A DNA stretch of 64,000 nt from Sphingobacterium siyangense (GCF_007830445.1 NZ_VLKR01000024.1:1-64000); one strand, 5' to 3'. Numbered from the stretch's first letter, positions 44,073 to 51,409 are shown. The notes: generated by a model not told the origin, from the letters alone. Numbers and translations: made by a program.

Positions 44073-45443
44073 TTAATTTAGTGTGTCGAATTTGGGGTTA
44101 TACCCTTCAAACTTGTTGATTTGTTTGCCGTTATTATCAAAATAATAATAGTCGCTGGCTCCCTTTATGATAAAACCATCTTTGAGTAGGCTCCCATTTC
44201 CATACATGGATTTAAGATCTGTGGTCACTGTTTTTTGTATAGCGCCAGTTGTTACATCCAATAGTTGGATCTGGAAAGGATCGTCTTCGGCAGGCGTTGG
44301 TTTATACGCAATGAGTAGCGTTTTGTCATTCTGCGCAATGATTACAGGCTGAAAGTAAAGTCTTCCTGGCGTAAAGTCCTTGAAGCTGATCAGACGGGCG
44401 CCCTTAAATTGCCATGGATTAATCAATACCTTTTTATAAGGATCGCGGTCGGTGAATATGCCCGATCCGCCGTAGTCTTTATCCCAGGAAAATCGCGGGC
44501 TATCTTTGGGGAATCCATATTGATATTGATAACTGTACTGGATTAACTGGATTTTTTCTTCTGGATAATAACTGGATTTACTTGAAAAGGTAAATTCCGT
44601 TTTTGTTGTTGGGTTGGGAAGCTTTTTCCTTCTTTCGTCGTACAGCTGTTTGTCGGGAATAGATTTGTTAACCAAGGGATAATAAGCTAGGTTTTGGCCT
44701 TCATTGTTGACAATTTGATAGGCTGAGCCATAGTCTTCGTATTTAAATTCAACTTTGGCGATTCCTGTGCTTAAAGATGGCGCATCTTTTACATAGTTCT
44801 CTAGGACACTTTTATACGTGAGTGTATTTCTGTCCAGCTGATAAATGTATTTGGATTTGACGATGATATATAGGTTCTGGTCTTCAAATACCTGAAGTTT
44901 GACGTCGCTGCTTGATAGTTCGACGGGAGTTTCCATCAGAGCTTTTACCCATTCTTTTTTACCCGTTTTGGGATCGAAGAGCCCAATATAAACCTTATTG
45001 TCCTTGTTTTCGTCCATTCGTTTTCTGAAGGTTCCGACATTACCGACGACAACAACATGTGGTGTATTATCTTTATCCAAAAATAGCGTGTTGCTTGCGT
45101 AGTTCCATTCGAGAGGTTCTGCCTCTTCTTTTTTCTCTGCTGTATTGGAAGTGCTGTAAGTTGAATAATCGGGCGCTGGCTTTTTGGAAAAAATAGCACT
45201 CAGGGCTCCAATGATAAACATAAGCGCAATAGAGCCCACAACGGCAAATAATACAATCCGTATAGCTTTATATTGATCTTGGTTGTTGCGTGGGTAGTTA
45301 TAGTTGTGGTTGATATTGATGTCATCACTATCCAGAAAAAATTCTGTTCCACAGCTATCACATTTGTAATAATCGGGGCGTAAAGTGGTGATTTTTATAC
45401 TGCCACAATGCGGACATTTGATCGCTTTGATATTTTTAGCCAT
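44073..45443 (-). CDS. Zinc-ribbon membrane protein with a C-terminal beta-rich domain
   Basis: A 456-residue protein, not assigned to a named family. An N-terminal zinc ribbon, IKCPHCGSIKITTLRPDYYKCDSCG (four Cys: two CxxC pairs, about 8-32), is followed by a transmembrane helix (about 61-85, VLFAVVGSIALMFIIGAL). The remaining 360 residues are beta-rich with repeated blocks like FLDKDNTPHVVVVGNVG and LFDPKTGKKEWVKAL, suggesting a PQQ-like beta-propeller outside the cytoplasm. It is the first gene of the operon with the SPFH gene, 5 bp downstream. Together they may sense or stabilise the membrane, but this is inference. Confidence 0.72.
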   Translation of the reverse strand: MAKNIKAIKCPHCGSIKITTLRPDYYKCDSCGTEFFLDSDDININHNYNYPRNNQDQYKAIRIVLFAVVGSIALMFIIGALSAIFSKKPAPDYSTYSTSNTAEKKEEAEPLEWNYASNTLFLDKDNTPHVVVVGNVGTFRKRMDENKDNKVYIGLFDPKTGKKEWVKALMETPVELSSSDVKLQVFEDQNLYIIVKSKYIYQLDRNTLTYKSVLENYVKDAPSLSTGIAKVEFKYEDYGSAYQIVNNEGQNLAYYPLVNKSIPDKQLYDERRKKLPNPTTKTEFTFSSKSSYYPEEKIQLIQYSYQYQYGFPKDSPRFSWDKDYGGSGIFTDRDPYKKVLINPWQFKGARLISFKDFTPGRLYFQPVIIAQNDKTLLIAYKPTPAEDDPFQIQLLDVTTGAIQKTVTTDLKSMYGNGSLLKDGFIIKGASDYYYFDNNGKQINKFEGYNPKFDTLN

Positions 45444-45731
45444 TGATCTTTCTTGTATTTGTTTTTAAACCATCTCCTTTTGGAGTGAACGGTGTGACTG
45501 ATTGCTATCAATTTTACACAGTGGAAATTCCTGTTTTTTCAATTGATGAAGCGATTTATGAATGAATTTAGAATTAAAATAAACGTATTGCAAATTTTCT
45601 GCCAGCTAACTTATATTCGTCGGATTTGAGTTTAAATACGCAAGAAATGAGCCACTTCTTTTTTTAGAGGGGTGAGGAAGGTCTTATTTTGGGAGAGATC
45701 CGTAAAGGAAAGAAAAAATATTTTTTGTATT
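45444..45731. other. Intergenic region before blaI
   Basis: The full gap is 338 bp between divergent genes. Apart from a small CTCC/GGAG hairpin at 45474-45485 and the blaI control site at its right end, I see no gene, RNA or repeat. Confidence 0.4.
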
Positions 45732-45746
45732 TACGAATTATTCGTA
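45732..45746. promoter_or_regulatory. Perfect 15-bp palindrome, probable BlaI operator
   Basis: TACGAAT-T-ATTCGTA, seven-base arms around a central T. It ends 35 bp before the blaI start and just after a TATTTTTTG promoter-like stretch (45719-45727), where a repressor would cover the transcription start. The TAC...GTA ends resemble known BlaI/MecI half-sites, so autorepression is likely. Confidence 0.75.
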
Positions 45747-45781
45747 GATTAGTGATAGATTAGAAACAGGAAGATAAAGAC

Positions 45782-46144
45782 ATGGAAAAATTAACAGCAC
45801 AGGAAGAGCAGGCAATGCAATCTATTTGGAGCCTCAATGGAGGTTTTATAAAAGAGATCTTGGATAATGTAAAAGGCGAGAAGATGCCTTATACGACATT
45901 AGCTTCGACAGTAAAGAATCTGGAGCGCAAGGATTTTGTGAAAGCAGTACGCTATGCCAATGCCAAGCGCTATGAGCCGATGGTGAGTGAGGAAGATTAT
46001 AAGGCCAAGTTTATGAACTCCTTTGTGGGCGATTATTTCAAAAATTCCTATAAAGAGATGGTTTCCTTTTTTGTACAGGAAGAAAAACTGACTGCTGATG
46101 AGTTAAAGGAGATCATGGATATGATTAAGCATAATAAATCTTAA
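45782..46144 (+). CDS. BlaI/MecI/CopY family transcriptional repressor
   Basis: A 120-residue winged-helix repressor. EKLTAQEEQAMQSIW (2-16) is the opening of the family, KMPYTTLASTVKNLERKDFVKA (about 38-59) the recognition helix and wing, and the C-terminal half (about 75-120) a helical dimerisation domain that the partner protease cleaves or inactivates. The M56 gene follows after 4 bp. Bacteroidota contain many BlaI/M56 pairs not tied to beta-lactams; the regulon here is unknown. The perfect palindrome just upstream suggests autorepression. Confidence 0.93.
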   Translation: MEKLTAQEEQAMQSIWSLNGGFIKEILDNVKGEKMPYTTLASTVKNLERKDFVKAVRYANAKRYEPMVSEEDYKAKFMNSFVGDYFKNSYKEMVSFFVQEEKLTADELKEIMDMIKHNKS

Positions 46145-46148
46145 TGGC

Positions 46149-47933
46149 ATGGAAAGTCTACTAACCTATATTATACAAGTCAACCTGTTGTTGGGTATTA
46201 TCTATCTGGGATATATCGGACTGTTGAAAGGCTTGACGTTCTATTTTTTAAATAGAGCCTACTTTTTAGTAGGGGGGCTATTTGCTTTTCTGTATCCATT
46301 TTTGGATTTAAAGTCTTTGTTTGTACAGCGCGGATTGAATATGGGGGTCGTAGGCGAGCAAATTTCGCTTTATATTATGGAGCCGGAGGTTCAACAGCAG
46401 CTGACATTAGGGAGGTTGGTGGAAATCGTATTTATGGCCGGTGCTGTTTTATTGTTATTAAAATTTGTATTTCAATTATTGAGTTTATTGCGAATTCATC
46501 TGAATTCGAGGTCCGATCAATGGCGGACTTATCTATTCCGGAATGTGCTTATTCCTATTGTTCCATTTTCGTTTTTGAATAAAATCTATGTCAATAAAGG
46601 GCAGCATGTTGATGCTGAACTAAAAGATATTTTTAAGCATGAGGATATTCATGTGAAAGGCCTTCACAGTCTGGATATTTTACTGTTTGAAATGATATTG
46701 GTGTGTTGTTGGTACAATCCTTTCGTCTGGCTCATGCGCAGGGCCATTCGCCAAAATTTGGAGTTCCTGACTGATCAACAGGTTCTCGATAAAGGAATTG
46801 ACAAGCAGACGTACCAATACAGCCTATTGAATGTGTCCAAAAAGGGCACTTCAGTAGGATTGAGCAATCAATTTAATTTTAAACTTTTAAAACGTCGAAT
46901 TATGATGATGAACAAGAAGCGATCATCGAAAATAGAGCTGAGTAAATACGCCTTTCTTTTACCCGTATTTTTATTGACGGGAGCGGCATTTACGGTAAGT
47001 AAAGCGGAGGGAAGTATAGAGGGGGTAGTTGAGAAGGCAAATGAGACTACCTTTATTCAGTTGAACAAGGACTTACAGGTTGATGTTTCTTTGCCAGAAA
47101 AGAAGGTGAGTAAGGTAAGTAAGCCTTTGGTGGAAAATTTGTCGGTCAATCAAATGAGCGTAGATACTCTTATCGCGAAATCTCCGGCGGATACGCTTCA
47201 TTTTCGGGCAAATATGAGATTTGAAAAGGAGCCTCTCTATATTTTGGAAGGTAAGGAGGTAAACTCCACTATTATGGCCGCTATACCAGGTACGGAAATC
47301 CAATCGATTGATGTGATTAAAGATAAGGCCGCAGCAATATATGGCGAAAAGGGTAAGAATGGTGTTATTCTTGTTGCATTGAAGAAAAACGGTTCACCTA
47401 CGGTTACGAATCAGACGCTTACTTTTAATTATGATAAAAAGGACAATGCAGCTAACGCTCCCAAGATGAAGGTGAAAGGAGAGCTTTCGGAAGTTGTTGT
47501 GACAGGGTATAAAAAAGAAGATGCGAGCGGAGGCGAACTCAAGGGCCGGGCAGAAGGAGTTGCGGTCTATATGAAGGGACGACCTACAGATCGTGAACCG
47601 GGCAAGTTTGGTGCCCGTAGTATTGGTGGGATTAAGGGAGATCCACTATTTGTTGTGGACGGAAAAATTGTCGAAGATAAGAAGTTAAGTGAGTTGGACC
47701 CGAATACAATCCATACCTTGTCGATCTTGAAAGATCAAAGTGCTACTGCACTCTATGGTGATCAGGGAAAGGATGGCGTTATTATCATTGTCACCAAAGT
47801 CTATGCAAAGGAACATCCTGAAGCATTGTCTTCCGATCTCGAGGACCGTTTGTCAGGAAAAGTGAAAAAAGTAATTAAGACCGAGCTGGATAAAGAAAAA
47901 GTTGAAGCGGTTAAGGAAAAACAGGTACATTAA
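46149..47933 (+). CDS. M56 (BlaR1-like) metallopeptidase with two TonB-plug-like repeats
   Basis: A 594-residue membrane sensor-protease. The N-terminal 260 residues hold the four-helix M56 region with the zinc motif HEDIH (164-168) and the following LEFLTDQQVLD helix; one more transmembrane helix lies at about 273-290. The periplasmic part has no penicillin-binding domain. Instead it carries two repeats like the plug domains of TonB receptors: EPLYILEGKEVNS...IYGEKGKNGVILV (about 360-415) and DPLFVVDGKIVED...LYGDQGKDGVIIIV (about 498-555). The ligand is unknown. It is co-transcribed with the repressor, and an 11-bp-period array starts 8 bp after its stop. Confidence 0.92.
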   Translation: MESLLTYIIQVNLLLGIIYLGYIGLLKGLTFYFLNRAYFLVGGLFAFLYPFLDLKSLFVQRGLNMGVVGEQISLYIMEPEVQQQLTLGRLVEIVFMAGAVLLLLKFVFQLLSLLRIHLNSRSDQWRTYLFRNVLIPIVPFSFLNKIYVNKGQHVDAELKDIFKHEDIHVKGLHSLDILLFEMILVCCWYNPFVWLMRRAIRQNLEFLTDQQVLDKGIDKQTYQYSLLNVSKKGTSVGLSNQFNFKLLKRRIMMMNKKRSSKIELSKYAFLLPVFLLTGAAFTVSKAEGSIEGVVEKANETTFIQLNKDLQVDVSLPEKKVSKVSKPLVENLSVNQMSVDTLIAKSPADTLHFRANMRFEKEPLYILEGKEVNSTIMAAIPGTEIQSIDVIKDKAAAIYGEKGKNGVILVALKKNGSPTVTNQTLTFNYDKKDNAANAPKMKVKGELSEVVVTGYKKEDASGGELKGRAEGVAVYMKGRPTDREPGKFGARSIGGIKGDPLFVVDGKIVEDKKLSELDPNTIHTLSILKDQSATALYGDQGKDGVIIIVTKVYAKEHPEALSSDLEDRLSGKVKKVIKTELDKEKVEAVKEKQVH

Positions 47934-47941
47934 TCCGTTCA

Positions 47942-48051
47942 ACTAAAGCTTGACACAAGAAACATACAAGATCGACACAAGGATGACTATACCTAAGCCC
48001 TTGCTTAACACAAGGTCGACACAATAAAAGCACAAGAGTTACACAAGAAAA
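47942..48051. repeat. Array of ten 11-bp units with ACACAAG core
   Basis: In 11-bp rows from 47942: ACTAAAGCTTG, ACACAAGAAAC, ATACAAGATCG, ACACAAGGATG, ACTATACCTAA, GCCCTTGCTTA, ACACAAGGTCG, ACACAATAAAA, GCACAAGAGTT, ACACAAGAAAA. Seven rows keep ACACAAG with at most one change; the two middle rows are degenerate, and row six carries CTTG, the reverse complement of the core's end. The array starts 8 bp after the M56 stop and runs into the terminator stem. See findings. Confidence 0.78.
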
Positions 48052-48070
48052 GCCGATTTATTCGGCTTTT
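48048..48070 (+). terminator. Terminator after the BlaI/M56 operon
   Basis: AAAAGCCGA pairs with TCGGCTTTT (9 bp) around a 5-nt loop. The trailing T-run is only four long, so efficiency may be modest. Its left arm grows out of the last unit of the 11-bp array. Confidence 0.7.
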
Positions 48071-48091
48071 CCGTTTGTGGAGTTGTTTTAT

Positions 48092-48099
48092 TAACTTTG
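48092..48099 (+). promoter_or_regulatory. Candidate -7 element of the toxin-antitoxin pair
   Basis: TAACTTTG, 16 bp before the antitoxin start. A TTTG lies upstream (48073-48076), but the 15-bp spacing is short. A plausible autoregulated promoter. Confidence 0.45.
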
Positions 48100-48115
48100 T
48101 AAAAACGAAAGGGTT

Positions 48116-48319
48116 ATGGCAATATTATCATTTCAAATAGATTCTTCTGAAGTAGAAAAGATTAAAGCAGTACTAAAGGCACTCGGTGGGACAAAAATAA
48201 AAATTGAGTCTGAAGATAGATCGTCGAAATTAAATGACCGCGTGAAAGAAGCTAGGGCTGAGAAGAAAAAAGGCGAATTAGTCCAATTGGATAGCAAGAA
48301 TATATGGGAAAGTATTTAA
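48116..48319 (+). CDS. DUF2683-like antitoxin
   Basis: A 67-residue protein: the start MAILSFQIDSSEVEKIKAVLKALG is a short strand then a helix as in ribbon-helix-helix-like antitoxins, and the C-terminal part is basic and likely wraps the toxin. It fits the DUF2683 group found beside YoeB-type toxins in Bacteroidota. It overlaps the toxin gene by 16 bp, the usual coupling that keeps antitoxin in excess. It would neutralise the toxin and repress the operon. Confidence 0.8.
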   Translation: MAILSFQIDSSEVEKIKAVLKALGGTKIKIESEDRSSKLNDRVKEARAEKKKGELVQLDSKNIWESI

Positions 48320-48585
48320 TCCAATATTCGAAAAAAGCGATTAGAGATTTGCAAATGATTAAAAAATCAGGACGTAAATCTGATAGGACAAAAATTGACC
48401 TATTTCTCTTGGAAATGGAGGAGAGTCCGAGAATGGGGTCAGGCTCTCCCGAACAATTAAAATATTTTGACGGTGAAATTTGGAGTAGGGCGATCAATAA
48501 GAAAGATCGCCTTATTTATGAAATTTTTGAAGAAGAGATTGCTGTCGTTGTGATCCAAGCACTGGGGCATTACAACGACAAATAA
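48304..48585 (+). CDS. Txe/YoeB family mRNA interferase toxin
   Basis: A 93-residue RelE-superfamily toxin that cleaves ribosome-bound mRNA. The family features are YLIQYSKKAIRDLQMIKKSG near the start, the SPRMGSGSPEQLKYFDGEIWSRAINKKDRLIYEIFEE region (catalytic Glu, Arg and His-like positions around 50-80; Arg of WSRAI and KDRLIYEI), and the terminal ALGHYND in which His and Tyr are catalytic in YoeB. It completes a type II toxin-antitoxin pair with the overlapping antitoxin. The pair sits between the M56 operon and converging pth. Confidence 0.9.
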   Translation: MGKYLIQYSKKAIRDLQMIKKSGRKSDRTKIDLFLLEMEESPRMGSGSPEQLKYFDGEIWSRAINKKDRLIYEIFEEEIAVVVIQALGHYNDK

Positions 48586-48586
48586 C

Positions 48587-49150
48587 TTATTTTGTATTCA
48601 AATTTGTCATCGTCAGCTCGATGCCGATATTGACAAAACTCTGGATCATTTTAACGGAATGGTCAATTAAAGCCGGTAGTTCAGCTTGTTCCTCTTTGTC
48701 AAAAGGGCCAAGTACATAATCCACTTGTCTACCTTTTGGGTAATTGTCTCCAATACCGAAACGTAAGCGCGGATAAACCTGTCCGCCACAAAGCTGTTCA
48801 ATGGATTTAAGTCCGTTATGACCGGCGCTGCTTCCTTTGGGTTTCATTCGTAGCGAACCAAATGGAATAGCCAGATCATCCACAATCACCAATACATTCT
48901 GAATTGGGACTTTACATTGTTGCATATAGTAGTTAACAGCCTTACCACTTAAGTTCATGTAGGTCGTGGGTTTAATTACTGTGACGTTGTGGCCTCTTTG
49001 CTTAAATTCGCTATAATAGGCTAACTTGAGCAAGGAGAAACTGGCGCCAGCCTGTTTGACAAGCTCGTCGGCAACCATAAAACCTATATTATGCCGTGTA
49101 TCGGCATATTCACTGCCAATGTTGCCCAATCCAACGATAAGATAATTCAT
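48587..49150 (-). CDS. pth: Peptidyl-tRNA hydrolase
   Basis: Releases tRNA from prematurely dropped peptidyl-tRNA (187 residues). LIVGLGNIGSEYADTRHNIGFMVAD (N-terminal glycine loop, Asn and catalytic His at about 20), YMNLSGKAVNYY (about 64-75), VIVDDLAIPFGSLRMKPKGSSAGHNGLKSI (about 88-117; catalytic Asp and the Ser-Ala-Gly-His-Asn-Gly motif) are all intact. It follows rplY on the same strand, a common order in bacteria, but a terminator lies between them. Its stop is 1 bp from the stop of the converging toxin gene. Confidence 0.96.
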   Translation of the reverse strand: MNYLIVGLGNIGSEYADTRHNIGFMVADELVKQAGASFSLLKLAYYSEFKQRGHNVTVIKPTTYMNLSGKAVNYYMQQCKVPIQNVLVIVDDLAIPFGSLRMKPKGSSAGHNGLKSIEQLCGGQVYPRLRFGIGDNYPKGRQVDYVLGPFDKEEQAELPALIDHSVKMIQSFVNIGIELTMTNLNTK

Positions 49151-49175
49151 GATGCAAAAATAAAAATTTTAATAA

Positions 49176-49203
49176 ACAAAAAAGCACCGAATTTCGGTGC
49201 TTT
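49176..49203 (-). terminator. Terminator between rplY and pth
   Basis: AAAGCACCGA pairs with TCGGTGCTTT (10 bp) around a 3-nt loop; on the minus strand it ends in a run of T. It lies about 28 bp after the rplY stop, so pth would be expressed by read-through or from a promoter of its own. Confidence 0.85.
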
Positions 49204-49231
49204 CTGTAGTATTTTAAGAATCTTGTTCAGA

Positions 49232-49828
49232 TTATTTTTTACCACCTTTAGATGCTTTCGCTGCTTCTTGTTCAGCTTGACGCAATGCACGAGACATGAT
49301 TACTGATACGATTGTATCATCAGCATTGTTTAATACTTTTGCGTTTTCCAATTGAATTTGACCTACACGAACTGATTTACCAACTTCTAAAGATTCCATT
49401 GGTACAGCAATTTCTTGTGGTAAGTTTGCAGGTAATGCTTTTACGCGTAAATTACGTAATTTTTGAACTAATTTACCCCCCATTTTAACACCTGGAGAAG
49501 TTCCTGTTAATTTGATAGGAATATTCAATGATACTTCTTTATCATCAAATAATTCTAAAAAGTCAACGTGCGTAACTAAGTCAGTTAATGGGTGGAATTG
49601 TGCGTCTTGAACGATAGCTCTTTTAGTTTGACCTTCAATGTTTAATTCAACAATGATTACGTCTGCAGTGTAAAGAACTGGTTTCAAATCAGCTGCGGAT
49701 ACAGAAAGAGCTGTTTGCTCTGTACCACCGTAAAGTACTGCTGGTACTAAACCTTGGTAACGCAATTCTTTTGCATCTCTTTTCCCTACGTTCTGTCTTA
49801 CAGAACCGCTAATAGCAATTGATTTCAT
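49232..49828 (-). CDS. rplY: 50S ribosomal protein L25 (CTC type)
   Basis: Ribosomal protein that binds 5S rRNA (198 residues, long TL5/CTC form with an extra C-terminal beta domain). MKSIAISGSVRQNVGKRDAKELR is the start of the L25 fold; VPAVLYGGTEQTALSV and HVDFLELFDDKEVSLNIPIKLTG mark the two domains. The C-terminus is Lys-rich (KASKGGKK). A complete consensus promoter lies 27 bp upstream and a strong terminator follows, so it can be expressed alone. Confidence 0.95.
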   Translation of the reverse strand: MKSIAISGSVRQNVGKRDAKELRYQGLVPAVLYGGTEQTALSVSAADLKPVLYTADVIIVELNIEGQTKRAIVQDAQFHPLTDLVTHVDFLELFDDKEVSLNIPIKLTGTSPGVKMGGKLVQKLRNLRVKALPANLPQEIAVPMESLEVGKSVRVGQIQLENAKVLNNADDTIVSVIMSRALRQAEQEAAKASKGGKK

Positions 49829-49855
49829 CTTTTAATTTTTTATAAATTTGAGGTG

Positions 49856-49886
49856 CAAAGATAATCTAATTTCTGATATTATCAAA
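49856..49886 (-). promoter_or_regulatory. Promoter of rplY
   Basis: On the minus strand TTTG (49883-49886), 19 bp, TATCTTTG (49856-49863): a full match to the Bacteroidota consensus. Predicted leader of about 25 nt. Confidence 0.75.
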
Positions 49887-50246
49887 AAAATACGACCGCT
49901 ATTAGTTCGGAAACAGATACTTATTCCAAGTTTTCGATTTTTCCATGTTCATGATTATGCCTATTCAAGGCCACTTATTTACCCTAAAGTATGACCAAAT
50001 TGATACCATTTCCTATATTAAAACTGGAGTAGGACTCTTTTAGCAGGGGTATAACAGGGAGTTAGCAGGGCTTTACCCCTGTTATACCCCTGCTAACCCC
50101 CTGTTAACCCCCTGTAAATCCCCTGTTATTGCGGAAGTTGACAACAGTCAATTGCTAACCTATATACGCGATAAAAAGGGCTATTCGCCTGTGGTTAAAA
50201 GATAAGAACCAAGCGGAAGGGAGAAGGTGGGGTGGTGGCGCAATAC
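49887..50246. other. Intergenic region between prs and rplY
   Basis: The whole gap is 493 bp. Besides the rplY promoter, the 11-bp array (50040-50127) and the prs terminator, it has a small TTGAC-AACA-GTCAA hairpin just after the array. No gene or RNA is supported. Confidence 0.5.
50040..50127. repeat. Array of eight 11-bp units that reverses orientation, forming a 20-bp perfect stem
   Basis: In 11-bp rows from 50040: TTAGCAGGGGT, ATAACAGGGAG, TTAGCAGGGCT, TTACCCCTGTT, ATACCCCTGCT, AACCCCCTGTT, AACCCCCTGTA, AATCCCCTGTT. Three rows carry CAGGG, five carry the reverse complement CCCTG. As a result 50040-50059 and 50077-50096 are perfect reverse complements over 20 bases with a 17-nt loop. Downstream of prs on its strand and upstream of rplY. 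See findings. Confidence 0.85.
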
Positions 50247-50294
50247 AAAAAAAAGACCCTGGTCGTTAAGCTGAATGCTTTCTGTACCAGGGTC
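50247..50294 (-). terminator. Terminator after prs
   Basis: GACCCTGGT (50255-50263) pairs with ACCAGGGTC (50286-50294), 9 bp, with an inner AAGC/GCTT stem in the loop. On the minus strand eight T follow. It lies 28 bp after the prs stop. Confidence 0.9.
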
Positions 50295-50321
50295 CAATAT
50301 CTAGAATCTAAAACTCAAAGA

Positions 50322-51278
50322 TTACTCTACTTCAAATAAATCGGAGATTGAAGAGTGTTGATTTACACTTGTGATTGCTTTTGCAAATAAATCAGCCGTT
50401 GATAATACTTTGATTTTGGTCGATTGTTTTGCTTTTTCTGGATCCAATTGAATGGTATCGGTTACGATCATCTCTGACAAGACCGAGTTTTCAATTGTTT
50501 CATATGCCTTTCCGGACAACACAGCATGTGTACAAACGGCTCTTACAGATTTTGCACCATTTTCCATGATCAATGCCGCTGCTTTTGAAAGTGTACCAGC
50601 CGTATCACAGATATCATCGATCAAAACCACATCTTGACCAGTTACATCGCCGATAATTGACATTGATTCGATTTCGTTTGCACGTTTACGACGTTTGTCA
50701 CAGATAATAACTTCTGCATTGAAAAATTTAGCAAAGGTACGTGCTCTGTATGAACCACCCATATCTGGTGAAGCAATCGTTAGATTTGGAAGTTTTAACG
50801 ATTTGATATAAGGAACAAAAATGATAGAACCATCCAAATGGTCAACAGGGATATCGAAAAAACCTTGGATTTGCGCTGCGTGCAGGTCCATTGTCATGAT
50901 ACGGTGGATACCAGCTGCAGTCAACAGATTGGCGATCATTTTTGCGCCAATAGCAACTCTTGGTTTGTCTTTTCGATCTTGTCTTGCGAAACCAAAGTAA
51001 GGGACTACCGCTGTGATATAATGCGCTGAAGCTCTCTTCGCTGCATCTGTCATCAATAATAATTCAAAAAGATTGTCGGTAGGTTGGTTGGTAGATTGGA
51101 TAATGAATACATCGCTTCCGCGAACTGACTCATTGTAGAAAGGTTGAATCTCACCGTCGCTAAAACGTGACAATGTTTTGTCTCCTAGTGGTTTCCCGTA
51201 AGATTGTGCGATTTTTTCGGCTAGTTCTGTAGTGCCAGAACCTGCAAATAGTTTAACCGTGTTGAATTGCAAAGGCAT
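50322..51278 (-). CDS. prs: Ribose-phosphate pyrophosphokinase (PRPP synthetase)
   Basis: Makes PRPP from ribose-5-phosphate and ATP for nucleotide, His and Trp synthesis (318 residues). FDIPVDHL preceded by DLHAAQIQGF (about 130-147) is the divalent-cation-binding signature; VVLIDDICDTAGTLSKAA (about 218-235) is the PRPP/ribose-5-phosphate loop; FSDGEIQPFYNESVRGSDVF lies near the ATP site. Length is normal for class I. It is monocistronic. It supplies the substrate for the pyrR/pyrB pathway enzymes 6 kb away. Confidence 0.97.
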   Translation of the reverse strand: MPLQFNTVKLFAGSGTTELAEKIAQSYGKPLGDKTLSRFSDGEIQPFYNESVRGSDVFIIQSTNQPTDNLFELLLMTDAAKRASAHYITAVVPYFGFARQDRKDKPRVAIGAKMIANLLTAAGIHRIMTMDLHAAQIQGFFDIPVDHLDGSIIFVPYIKSLKLPNLTIASPDMGGSYRARTFAKFFNAEVIICDKRRKRANEIESMSIIGDVTGQDVVLIDDICDTAGTLSKAAALIMENGAKSVRAVCTHAVLSGKAYETIENSVLSEMIVTDTIQLDPEKAKQSTKIKVLSTADLFAKAITSVNQHSSISDLFEVE

Positions 51279-51361
51279 GGTTTTGTATATTTATGTTGGG
51301 TTATTGTATTGTCGTTTATTCAATATTTTTATTCCCTTACTGTTTTTTAAAGTTAAACATT

Positions 51362-51390
51362 AAAAAAAATGGATTGTTTTCACAATCCAT
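51362..51390 (-). terminator. Terminator of tRNA-Gln copy 1
   Basis: On the minus strand ATGGATTG pairs with CAATCCAT (8 bp) around 6 nt and is followed by eight T. It lies 20 bp after the tRNA 3' end. Confidence 0.88.
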
Positions 51391-51409
51391 ATACGCTTAA
51401 CTTTAAAAG

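Noticed and set aside
50040..50127. Repeat array considered as CRISPR
   Set aside because: Units are 11 bp with no unique spacers of CRISPR length, orientation changes midway, and no cas gene is near.
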